Shown one piece after another: positions 1-5,179 of a stretch of DNA of 6,131 nt. The first letter of the stretch is position 1. Each line of letters starts with the position of its first letter. The stretch comes from JBBQNJ01 sp038329845 (lineage in GTDB: Bacteria > Planctomycetota > Phycisphaerae > Tepidisphaerales > Tepidisphaeraceae): NCBI GenBank assembly GCA_038329845.1, contig JBBQNJ010000127.1, positions 1-6,131 of the forward strand, written 5' to 3'. Under the pieces are notes generated by a model. It was not told the origin of the DNA, did no database searches, and saw nothing but the letters and a program-made list of their open reading frames with translations. Both the position numbers and the translations under genes were made by a program.

Positions 1-15
1 CTTTATTTGCGGATT

Positions 16-97
16 GGGCAGTTTTTTGGGAAGGGGTGTGACGGGGTTTGGGGGGGCCTTGGGGCTATCGGCGTTGTCGATTTGGGAGGTGGGGGGG
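16..97 (+). other. G-run-rich leader with a G-quadruplex-type motif
   Basis: This stretch upstream of the regulator gene is dominated by G runs on the + strand: GGG at 28-30, GGGG at 33-36, GGGG at 43-46 and G7 at 50-56, separated by loops of 2, 6 and 3 bases. That satisfies the usual four-run G-quadruplex pattern (runs of at least 3, loops of 1-7). Further runs lie at 61-64, 84-86 and 91-97. An open frame crosses the region, but its translation is low-complexity and resembles no family. Whether a quadruplex forms or matters is unknown. Confidence 0.45.
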
Positions 98-149
98 AGC
101 GCTGCTTTTCAGTTCGTGGTGACTATCATTTCAATAAGGACTGAAAAGG

Positions 150-743
150 ATGACACCGATGAACGCTCAGCAGGCTTCTCTCGGCATCGGCACGACTGGG
201 GCTACTGCGTCGCCGCTGCGCGAGGCACAGGACACGTTTATTCGGCGCTGGGGAGAAATGGGGGCCACCTGGGGGATCAACCGCACCATGGCCGAGATTC
301 ACGCACTGCTTTACGTCTGCGCCGAGCCGCTGTGTACCGATGACGTCATGGAACGGCTGAACATCTCTCGCGGCAACGCCTCGATGAGCCTGCGCGCCCT
401 GTGCGACTGGGGGATTATCCGGCGCCAGCACAAACGTGGCGACCGCAAGGAATATTTCCAGAGCTTGGGCGATGTGTGGGAGATGTTCTCGATCATCGCC
501 GCCGAACGAAAGCGCCGGGAGATGGACCCGGTTCTGGAGACGATCAAGCAATGCCGTCGAATGCTCGATGAATCGTCGCTGGGCAAATCCGCCGCCCGCC
601 GCCCGGACGTTCAGGCGACGCGGCAGCGGCTGGAGGGGATGGAGGAGTTCATGGAGGTGACGAACAAGATTTTTCAGCAGTTCATCGGCAACGCCCGCAG
701 CGGCCTGACCCGCGTGGTGAAAGTGTTGCTGAAGGCGTTTTAG
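150..743 (+). CDS. GbsR/MarR-type winged-helix transcriptional regulator
   Basis: A predicted cytoplasmic DNA-binding regulator of 197 residues. About 24 N-terminal residues look disordered. A helical segment (about 25-58, with RRWGEMGATWGINRT) leads into a winged helix-turn-helix: recognition region about 62-86 (TDDVMERLNISRGNASMSLR) and a wing about 89-104 (IIRRQHKRGDRKEYF). The long helical C-terminus (108-185) is probably the dimerisation arm. The 'WG-x-NR-x-A-E-I-H-A-L-L' opening and the S-R-G-N-x-S recognition helix are typical of the GbsR branch of the MarR superfamily, whose known members control osmoprotectant or transport genes. No target gene is adjacent, so the regulon cannot be named. 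Two starts are credible: ATG 150 with AAGGA at 136-140, and ATG 159 with AAAAGGA at 144-150. The longer is given here. The gene runs toward the putative origin, head-on to replication. Confidence 0.85.
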   Translation: MTPMNAQQASLGIGTTGATASPLREAQDTFIRRWGEMGATWGINRTMAEIHALLYVCAEPLCTDDVMERLNISRGNASMSLRALCDWGIIRRQHKRGDRKEYFQSLGDVWEMFSIIAAERKRREMDPVLETIKQCRRMLDESSLGKSAARRPDVQATRQRLEGMEEFMEVTNKIFQQFIGNARSGLTRVVKVLLKAF

Positions 744-756
744 ACGCGGTGGGGAA

Positions 757-770
757 CCCGCCGAGGCGGG
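757..770 (+). other. Short GC hairpin after the regulator gene
   Basis: CCCGCC at 757-762 and GGCGGG at 765-770 form a perfect 6-bp inverted repeat starting 13 bp after the regulator stop codon. A purine-rich run follows, not a T tract, so it is not a classical intrinsic terminator. It could stabilise the 3' end of the transcript or help a Rho-type stop. The rest of the gap to recO (771-919) shows nothing I recognise. Confidence 0.35.
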
Positions 771-919
771 AGGAAGGGACGAAGGGGAAAACCAATAACC
801 TTCGCCGATCGCCGGCGTCCCCTCCGTGCCTTCCACACACAACCCATCTCGCAGACGAGGGAGGGCGTGCTCCATCCCACGGCCGGGGGAGGCGGTGCAA
901 CAATATCGTGGCTTGCTCC

Positions 920-931
920 TACAATCCTGCG
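920..931 (+). promoter_or_regulatory. Possible -10 element for a leaderless recO mRNA
   Basis: TACAAT at 920-925 is one base off TATAAT and ends exactly 6 bases before the recO ATG, so transcription would begin at or next to the start codon. No Shine-Dalgarno sequence lies upstream of the ATG. The -35 match (around 896-902) is weak, so the call rests on the -10 and on the identical -10-to-ATG spacing at hicA. Confidence 0.35.
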
Positions 932-1744
932 ATGGCCCTGATCCACGACCGATGCATCTGTCTGCGCCGGATCGAATACAGTGAGACGTCGCAGATCCTG
1001 TGGCTGCTGGCACGCGAGACTGGGCTGGTTCATGTGATCGCCAAGGGCGCCCATCGAAAAACCAAGGCGGGGGCGGGGAAGTTCGACGGGGGGGTGGACC
1101 TGTTCGACATTGGCCAGGCCCTGTTCATCCATGACTCGGCCCGCGAACTGGGAACCCTTACCGAATGGCATTTGCTCGAAGGACATCTGCCGCTTCGCCG
1201 CTCGTTGCGCGCCATTCACCTGGGCCTCTATGCCGCCGAACTGAGCGGGTTGCTCATCGAACAGCATGATCCGCATCCGGAGTTATTCGATCGGCTGGAA
1301 CAGACTCTGGGTGACTTGGCAACGTCGCGAATTGAAGAGGCATTCCTGGCGTTTGAAATGGACTTGCTTCGACAGACCGGGTATCTGCCGGAGATCAACC
1401 ACTGCGCTTCATGCGGGGGGGGGCTGCAATCGGCGGGGGCGGCATGGTTCAGCTCGTCGGCCGGGGGGATGCTTTGCTCGGTGTGCCAGAGTGCGGCGCC
1501 CGATCGAATGCGTCTCGATGCCCGCCTGTTGGGGTTGATCCGCATGATGGCACGCCTGCCGCGTGAATCCGGGCGAATCCAGCGACTTCCCCGCCTCACC
1601 CGGCATCAGACCGATCCGGTGAACCGCCTGCTCAGCCGCCACATGGAACAGGTACTCTCGCGCCGGCTACGGCTGGCACCGTACATTCTCGATCGCGCGC
1701 CGGCGCCGATCCCGCCCGCCGCGATCACAAGTTCACCGGCATGA
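932..1744 (+). CDS. recO: DNA repair/recombination mediator RecO
   Basis: RecO works in the RecFOR pathway: it binds single-stranded DNA and SSB, anneals strands and, with RecR, helps load RecA at gaps. The 270-residue length is normal. The N-terminal OB fold covers about 1-80 (MALIHDRCICLRR..., RETGLVHVIAKGAHRKTKAG with the basic patch typical of the family). The helical C-terminal domain contains a zinc knuckle with Cys158-x2-Cys161 and Cys182-x2-Cys185. The start at 932 fits the family N-terminus. The frame stays open back to 749, but those 61 extra residues are low-complexity and unrelated to RecO. No Shine-Dalgarno is visible, while a -10-like TACAAT sits 6 bases upstream. The last 20 bp overlap the end of the convergent dnaN. 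A G9 run (1415-1423) encodes the glycines just after Cys161 and is a slippage-prone site. The gene is transcribed head-on to a fork leaving the putative origin. Confidence 0.93.
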   Translation: MALIHDRCICLRRIEYSETSQILWLLARETGLVHVIAKGAHRKTKAGAGKFDGGVDLFDIGQALFIHDSARELGTLTEWHLLEGHLPLRRSLRAIHLGLYAAELSGLLIEQHDPHPELFDRLEQTLGDLATSRIEEAFLAFEMDLLRQTGYLPEINHCASCGGGLQSAGAAWFSSSAGGMLCSVCQSAAPDRMRLDARLLGLIRMMARLPRESGRIQRLPRLTRHQTDPVNRLLSRHMEQVLSRRLRLAPYILDRAPAPIPPAAITSSPA

Positions 1745-2831
1745 TCACGTAGAGAAAATCCTCGCCGCTGCGAAGCAATCCCGGGCGATTCGCCGCCGTC
1801 AACTCGAGATTGATCTCGTCGCGGTCGACCACCCGAAGGGCCTCGATCAAAAACGCGGGATTGAACGCGATCTCGACATCGCCGCCGTCGAACTTGCAGG
1901 CGAAGTTGACTTCGGCCTCTCCGGCGTCCGGCGAGCGGCTGCTCAATGTCAATCCGCCCGGCTTTTTGAACGACAGGCGAACGCCCTTGCTTTCTTCGTT
2001 CGTCAAGAGCGATGCCCGCTTGATGGCGCTGAGAAAATCCGCCGTCCCCGCCGTCATTCGCTTGTCGCAATCCTTGGGGACCACATCCTCGTACGGCGGA
2101 AAAACTCCCTCGACGAGGTTGCTCGTCAACGTCGCCTGGGCCGTGTGAAAGATGATCTGGTTTTCCCGAATCTGCACGTCGACGGACTGCTCGGGATCCG
2201 ACAACAGCTTGTCGAGCAGGTTCAGCGCCTTCGCCGGAACGATCGCCTTGATCTCCTGATCGTCGCCCTTGACCGGAACGAACAGCTCGCCGTTCGCCTG
2301 CGCCAGCCGGCGGCCATCGGTCCCCACGAGCACGATTTTCTTTTTGTGCGCGCTGATCAGCACCCCGTTGAAGGCATATCGCGTACTTTCTTTGGCTACC
2401 GCGAAGAGGGTTTGACCGATCAGCCGTTTTAGCTGGCCGGCGGGAACTTGAAAGTTCGCCTCGCCTTCGAAGTCCGGCACGGGCGGAAACTCGCTGACGT
2501 TGGACGTGAAGATGCTGAAGCGCGAATCCTGACCCTTGATCAGAGCCTTATCTTCGCTCAGTTCGATCGAGAGCGTGTCATCAACGCTCTCGCGGACGAT
2601 ATCGCGCAGCTTGTCGGCCGGCACGAGCGCTTCGCCCGGGCGCTCGATCTGAACCTGGTTGTCGCTGTAGCGAATGGCGACCTCGAGATCGGTCGCGGCG
2701 ATCGTCAAGCGATCGTCCGCCGCCGTCAGCTTGATGCATTGAAGCACCGGCTTGGGAGTGCGTGAGGCCACGACATTTCCGGCCAGATTGAGCGCCTCGA
2801 GCAAGGCACCGCGATTGCAAATCACCTTCAT
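1725..2831 (-). CDS. dnaN: DNA polymerase III beta subunit (sliding clamp)
   Basis: The beta clamp is a ring-shaped homodimer that tethers DNA polymerase III and many repair proteins to DNA. The 368-residue length matches the family (366 in E. coli), with three repeated clamp domains: about 1-120 (MKVICNRGALLEAL, SRTPKPVL at 23-30, TDLE at 48-51), 127-252 (RYAFNGV at 151-157, TDGRRLA at 171-177, FPPYEDVVP at 244-252) and 253-368 (FNPAFLIEAL at 323-332, ending YVIMPVNL). The C-terminal Y-V-I-M-P motif belongs to the conserved partner-binding pocket region. The start at 2831 is supported by the family N-terminus MKV and by a ribosome-binding sequence AAAGGGA shortly upstream. A start at 2894 would add 21 residues not seen in the family. 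dnaA and recF, frequent neighbours of dnaN, are absent here. recO is convergent with a 20-bp overlap. The gene points away from the putative origin, the co-directional arrangement expected for a replication gene. Confidence 0.97.
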   Translation of the reverse strand: MKVICNRGALLEALNLAGNVVASRTPKPVLQCIKLTAADDRLTIAATDLEVAIRYSDNQVQIERPGEALVPADKLRDIVRESVDDTLSIELSEDKALIKGQDSRFSIFTSNVSEFPPVPDFEGEANFQVPAGQLKRLIGQTLFAVAKESTRYAFNGVLISAHKKKIVLVGTDGRRLAQANGELFVPVKGDDQEIKAIVPAKALNLLDKLLSDPEQSVDVQIRENQIIFHTAQATLTSNLVEGVFPPYEDVVPKDCDKRMTAGTADFLSAIKRASLLTNEESKGVRLSFKKPGGLTLSSRSPDAGEAEVNFACKFDGGDVEIAFNPAFLIEALRVVDRDEINLELTAANRPGLLRSGEDFLYVIMPVNL

Positions 2832-2890
2832 GAACAGTCCCTTTCCCAGCCCCCATCCAGCGCAATGCAGGTTGGTTTCCACGTCGGAGT

Positions 2891-2927
2891 CCAAACCCCC
2901 ATCCGCCCGGTGATCCGGGCGGTTTGG
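2891..2927 (-). promoter_or_regulatory. Strong GC hairpin upstream of dnaN
   Basis: CCGCCCGG (2903-2910) and CCGGGCGG (2915-2922) are perfect 8-bp arms around a TGAT loop. The flanks CCAAA (2891-2895) and TTTGG (2923-2927) can extend the stem past a 7-base bulge. It lies between the origin core and dnaN, in the 5' untranslated region of dnaN if transcription starts upstream of it. No T tract follows on either strand, so a simple intrinsic terminator is unlikely. Possible roles are mRNA leader control of dnaN, protein binding, or insulation of the origin. Confidence 0.55.
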
Positions 2928-2939
2928 ATGGTGCGGCGT

Positions 2940-2967
2940 ACTGTACCGTTACTACTCTGCTAGACAA
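2940..2967 (-). promoter_or_regulatory. Weak candidate dnaN promoter
   Basis: On the minus strand TTGTCT (2967-2962) and TACAGT (2945-2940) are separated by 16 bases; each hexamer has two mismatches to the sigma70 consensus. The pair lies at the dnaN edge of the AT-richer origin core, a plausible place for a dnaN promoter. The match is weak and other starts are possible. Confidence 0.22.
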
Positions 2968-2977
2968 ACTCTTTAGG

Positions 2978-2995
2978 TAATAGCCGTAGTAGTAA
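2978..2995 (+). other. DnaA-trio-like triplet run
   Basis: Read in triplets on the + strand this is TAA TAG CCG TAG TAG TAA, so five of six triplets fit the TAG/TAA trio consensus bound by DnaA on single-stranded DNA. It is followed by a GC-rich spacer (2996-3007) and a perfect DnaA box in the expected orientation. An inverted copy of its core, TTACTACT, lies at 2949-2956. Confidence 0.55.
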
Positions 2996-3007
2996 TGCCT
3001 GGCGCAT

Positions 3008-3016
3008 TGTGGATAA
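3008..3016 (-). promoter_or_regulatory. DnaA box 1 (perfect)
   Basis: TGTGGATAA is the exact complement of TTATCCACA, the high-affinity DnaA site. It lies next to the triplet run at 2978-2995. Confidence 0.75.
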
Positions 3017-3082
3017 AAAGGGCGTAAGCATCGTAAACTACTGTAACTAATATCGTTAAATCGGTCATTATCGGACGCTGAT

Positions 3083-3091
3083 TGTGGATAA
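3083..3091 (-). promoter_or_regulatory. DnaA box 2 (perfect)
   Basis: This is a second exact TGTGGATAA, in the same orientation as box 1 and 75 bp downstream. The AT-rich stretch 3011-3070 lies between the two. Confidence 0.72.
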
Positions 3092-3219
3092 ACTGTTCGC
3101 TTTAGTGATGGTGTGCTGATCGGCGGCTGGGTCCCTGGCGACATCCGCCCCGCTCGGACCCTGTGTCTACGCCGCCAACCCCGCTCGATCTCGACATCCT
3201 CGCCCTCGCTCCCGTCGCT

Positions 3220-3228
3220 CTATCCACA
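3220..3228 (+). promoter_or_regulatory. DnaA box 3 (one mismatch)
   Basis: CTATCCACA differs from TTATCCACA only at the first base and points opposite to boxes 1 and 2. It lies in C-rich sequence outside the AT-rich core, so it may be a weak site or chance. Confidence 0.35.
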
Positions 3229-3341
3229 TCCTATCCAAGTCCGCCTGGCGCAAACCGCGATCGCAATTTCGGGTTCTCAATTCCCATTCTCGCCGCTCGC
3301 CGCTACTGTACCCGCCTCGACTTTTTCTCAGGAGCCCGCTC

Positions 3342-4478
3342 ATGCGAATGCAGACCCTCGCCGTTCATGCCGGACAGCATCCCGATCCCGCTTACGGGGC
3401 TGTCATGACCCCGATTTATCAAACCTCGACCTTCGCTTTCAAAGGCGTCAAGAGACCAGGGCGATTCGATTACTCGCGAAGCGGGAATCCCACCCGCGAC
3501 GCGCTCGAACAGTGCCTGGCCGCGCTGGAATCGGGAAAGCGCGGGTTCGCGTTCGCCACCGGGATGGCGGCCGAGGCCACCGTGCTGGCGATGCTTAAAA
3601 GCGGCGAACATGTTCTTGTGCATGACGATCTTTACGGCGGAACCTACCGCCTGCTCACGCGCGTGTGCATCGATCATGGGGTGAGGGTCGAGTTCGTCAA
3701 TATGCGTGACTTAGCCGCCCTGGAAAAGGCCGTGCGGCCCGACACTCGGATGATCTGGACCGAATCGCCGACCAATCCGCTGATGAACCTGCTCGACTTG
3801 GGTGCCATCGCGTCGATTGCGCGCGGTCGCGGTATTGTCAGCGTGTGCGACAACACGTTCATGTCCCCCTGCTTCCAGCGTCCCCTGGAACTCGGCATCG
3901 ACATCGTGATGCACTCGACGACCAAGTACATCAACGGTCACAGCGATGTCGTCGGCGGCGCCGTCATTGTGAGCGACGACGGACTGGCGGAAAAAATAGC
4001 GTTCCTGCAGAACGCCATGGGGTCTATTCCGGGGCCGCAGGATTGTTTCCTTGTGCTGCGCGGGATCAAAACCCTGCCGCTTCGGATGGCGGCCCATCAC
4101 CATAACGGGCTGGGCGTCGCCCGCTGGCTGGAGGCCCACCCCAAGATCGGCGATGTGCTGCACCCCGGACTCGAGAGCCATCGGCAGCATGAATTGGCCC
4201 GCCGACAGATGAGCGGGTTCGGCGGAACGTTCAGCTTCCGCGTTCACGGCGGACAATCGGCCGCCTTCGACGTGCTGTCTCGAGTCAAACTCTTCATCCT
4301 TGCCGAATCCCTCGGGGGCGTGGAATCGCTCATCGAACATCCGGCTACGATGACCCACGCCTCGATGCCCCCCGAGCTCCGCCAGCGGATCGGCATCGGC
4401 GAGGACCTCATCCGTATCTCCGTGGGCATCGAGAATCTGGAAGACATCATCGCGGACCTGGACCAAGCGCTGCAATAG
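3342..4478 (+). CDS. Trans-sulfuration family PLP enzyme (cystathionine gamma-synthase/lyase type)
   Basis: A cytoplasmic fold-type I PLP enzyme of the Cys/Met metabolism family; members make or cleave cystathionine, or eliminate sulfur from homocysteine, cysteine or methionine. Visible signatures are TPIYQTSTF (23-31), YSRSGNPTR (44-52, with the Tyr/Arg that bind cofactor phosphate across the dimer), the FATGMAA loop (71-77), Tyr98 in DDLYGGTYRL stacking on PLP, Asp170 (pyridine nitrogen), the Schiff-base Lys195 in HSTTKYINGHSDVVGG, ESLGGVESL (322-330), HPATMTHA (333-340) and Arg358 in IRISVGIE. The length of 378 is standard and all catalytic residues appear intact. ATG 3342 has AGGAG at 3330-3334, spacing 7. 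Sequence alone does not separate gamma-synthase from gamma-lyase, so no symbol is given. The gene stands alone, downstream of the putative origin and co-directional with it. Confidence 0.93.
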   Translation: MRMQTLAVHAGQHPDPAYGAVMTPIYQTSTFAFKGVKRPGRFDYSRSGNPTRDALEQCLAALESGKRGFAFATGMAAEATVLAMLKSGEHVLVHDDLYGGTYRLLTRVCIDHGVRVEFVNMRDLAALEKAVRPDTRMIWTESPTNPLMNLLDLGAIASIARGRGIVSVCDNTFMSPCFQRPLELGIDIVMHSTTKYINGHSDVVGGAVIVSDDGLAEKIAFLQNAMGSIPGPQDCFLVLRGIKTLPLRMAAHHHNGLGVARWLEAHPKIGDVLHPGLESHRQHELARRQMSGFGGTFSFRVHGGQSAAFDVLSRVKLFILAESLGGVESLIEHPATMTHASMPPELRQRIGIGEDLIRISVGIENLEDIIADLDQALQ

Positions 4479-4480
4479 CC

Positions 4481-4709
4481 GTTTCGCTTGGGGTGCGGGC
4501 TTGCAGCGTGCATGCCCCCGCGCGAAGTGTGTCTGCAGGTTGTGGTGCGGGCTTGCAGCCTGCACGCACGTCAAGCGATTCTCGGGGGCGTGCCGTCTCG
4601 CTTGTGGTGCGGGCTTGCAGCGTGCATGGCCCCCGCGCGAAGTGTGTCTTCAGGTTGTGGCGCGGGCTTGCAGCCTGCGCGCACGACAAGCGATTCTCGG
4701 GGGCGTGCC
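4481..4709. repeat. 114/115-bp tandem duplication
   Basis: Unit 1 (4481-4594) and unit 2 (4595-4709) are nearly identical, differing by a few substitutions and one extra G in unit 2 (CATGCCCCC against CATGGCCCCC). Each unit contains two copies of a 19-base hairpin motif, so the internal periodicity is about 52-62 bp. A partial third tail (CGATTTTCGGGGG, from 4710) repeats the unit end. The duplication starts only 2 bp after the PLP enzyme stop codon, so its hairpins could also protect or end that transcript. Frames crossing it give low-complexity translations and are not believable genes. Confidence 0.85.
4494..4679 (+). repeat. Four REP-like palindromic elements
   Basis: Copies are at 4494-4512, 4546-4564, 4608-4626 and 4661-4679. 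The type form is TGCGGGCTTGCAGCCTGCA: 8-base arms around TGC, with one G-T pair. Copies 2 and 4 pair best; copies 1 and 3 (AGCGTGCA right arm) carry two mismatches. Copy 4 has C...G where copy 2 has T...A at the outer pair, a compensatory change. Copies 2-4 are directly preceded by GTGG (copy 1 by GGGG), which resembles the conserved tetranucleotide before classical REP hairpins. A RAYT remnant lies 71 bp further on. Confidence 0.6.
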
Positions 4710-4749
4710 CGATTTTCGGGGGATGCGTTAATTGCGATGAGCACACGAA

Positions 4750-4950
4750 TTAGCCCAATACCGGTCCTTTCGGCATCAGGCAGTAGGCCAACATGCGTAA
4801 GGGAACCTGCGTCAGGGCTTCAGCCAAGACCTTTTGGAACGCCGCGTGGTCACGATCATCCTCGACGATACGCCTGCGGCCGTTTCCGCGGTTGATGCAG
4901 TGGAAAACCATGCCGCCGGAAGCGTGACGCAGAGGCTTGGGCCTGCGGAG
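4750..4950 (-). pseudogene. Truncated REP-associated tyrosine transposase (RAYT) remnant
   Basis: Read on the minus strand, the frame gives RRPKPLRHASGG, then VFHCINRGNGRRRI, then HAAFQKVLAEAL, and ends LRMLAYCLMP followed by seven unrelated residues and a stop at 4750-4752. This is the N-terminal part of the Y1/IS200-like RAYT family, in which single-stranded REP DNA is cut using an HUH metal site and a downstream catalytic tyrosine. Family members normally continue CLMPNHxH. Here homology stops at the codon for that Asn (about 4769), so the HUH histidines and the catalytic Tyr are both absent. An internal ATG lies at 4911, but no ribosome-binding site or credible full-length start is visible. 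About 53 residues of coding sequence remain from ATG 4911, against well over 100 in intact members. The remnant is certainly non-functional as a nuclease. A related, more decayed copy lies at 5876-5991. Confidence 0.72.
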
Positions 4951-4960
4951 AAGCTGCCAG

Positions 4961-4995
4961 CCCTCGGTTCGGACGCCAATAACGAGTCGTAGACC
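4961..4995. repeat. 35-bp imperfect direct repeat, copy 1
   Basis: This segment aligns with 5958-5991 at about 29 of 35 positions with one gap, sharing CCCTCGGTTC, AATAA, GAGTC and TAGACC. The two copies are about 1 kb apart in the same orientation, one on each side of hicAB. In copy 1 the repeat sits just upstream (minus strand) of the RAYT remnant. Both translate on the minus strand to GLRL(V/I)I, faintly like a formylglycine-generating-enzyme C-terminus. Confidence 0.6.
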
Positions 4996-5023
4996 CTTTT
5001 CCCTTACAGTTTTTGATCCCTGA

Positions 5024-5098
5024 CCCGTTTTCCGGTTCCATAACCGAATGGCATTCGCACCCGTCCCGTTTTCCGGTCCCGGTCCCGTTTCCGGGTTC
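5024..5098. repeat. CCCGTTTTCCGG-type short repeats
   Basis: Three related 15-16-base motifs occur at 5024-5039 (CCCGTTTTCCGGTTCC), 5065-5080 (CCCGTTTTCCGGTCCC) and 5084-5098 (CCCGTTTCCGGGTTC). The 10-mer GTCCCGTTTT (5063-5072) recurs inverted as AAAACGGGAC at 5790-5799, beyond hicAB. Otherwise 4996-5145 has no recognisable gene. Confidence 0.5.
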
Positions 5099-5145
5099 TT
5101 TTTCTTGGTCCGAGCGTCTTGTGGGGTGTCCCCTCATACTGGTCG

Positions 5146-5173
5146 TTGACAACTCTATAGCTCTGGCTATACT
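5146..5173 (+). promoter_or_regulatory. Strong sigma70-type promoter of hicAB
   Basis: A perfect -35 TTGACA (5146-5151) is separated by 16 bases from TATACT (5168-5173), one base off the -10 consensus. It is the best promoter match in the window. The expected transcription start, 6-7 bases past the -10, falls on the hicA ATG at 5180. Confidence 0.7.
5156..5171. promoter_or_regulatory. Candidate HicB operator palindrome
   Basis: TATAGC (5156-5161) and GCTATA (5166-5171) form a perfect inverted repeat around TCTG. It covers the spacer and most of the -10 element. Binding here would block RNA polymerase. HicB encoded downstream carries a ribbon-helix-helix domain, a fold that reads such short palindromes as a dimer, so autorepression is the obvious reading. 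Confidence 0.5.
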
Positions 5174-5179
5174 TATTAC

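Larger units (their letters stand above)
2941..3228. other. oriC: Putative chromosomal replication origin (oriC)
   Basis: The non-coding gap between divergent dnaN and the PLP enzyme gene holds two perfect DnaA boxes, TGTGGATAA at 3008-3016 and 3083-3091, in the same orientation and 75 bp apart. A near-perfect box, CTATCCACA at 3220-3228, lies in the opposite orientation. The segment 2941-3120 has 75 G/C of 180 bases (42%), clearly below the surrounding genes. Left of the first box, the triplets TAA TAG CCG TAG TAG TAA (2978-2995), then a GC-rich 12-base spacer (8 of 12 G/C), then the box reproduce the order described for the DnaA-trio unwinding element in B. subtilis. Location next to dnaN supports the call. 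dnaA is not in the window. A DnaA-regulated promoter region or secondary DnaA-binding cluster is the main alternative. Confidence 0.72.

Noticed and set aside
14..343. Small gene at the left edge
   Set aside because: Its frame runs through G tracts and into the regulator out of frame; there is no ribosome-binding site and no recognisable product.
757..770. Intrinsic terminator of the regulator gene
   Set aside because: The hairpin is followed by a purine-rich run, not T residues.
749..931. N-terminal extension of recO from ATG 749
   Set aside because: The 61 extra residues are low-complexity and precede the typical RecO N-terminus; the extension would begin 5 bp after the regulator stop.
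126..1013. Long minus-strand open frame across the regulator
   Set aside because: It is the antisense shadow of the regulator and the gap before recO; its translation has no family character.
2832..2894. Longer dnaN start at 2894
   Set aside because: It adds 21 residues absent from beta clamps, whereas ATG 2831 has a good ribosome-binding sequence and the family N-terminus.
3230..3238. Fourth DnaA box (CTATCCAAG)
   Set aside because: It has three mismatches to TTATCCACA, two of them in the conserved right half.
4481..4709. CRISPR array
   Set aside because: Only four 19-base palindromes sit inside a two-unit tandem duplication, and the intervening sequences are themselves repeated; no cas genes are present.
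4488..4895. Coding sequence across the tandem repeats
   Set aside because: Several frames are open there only because the GC-rich repeats lack stops; the translations are repetitive and family-less.
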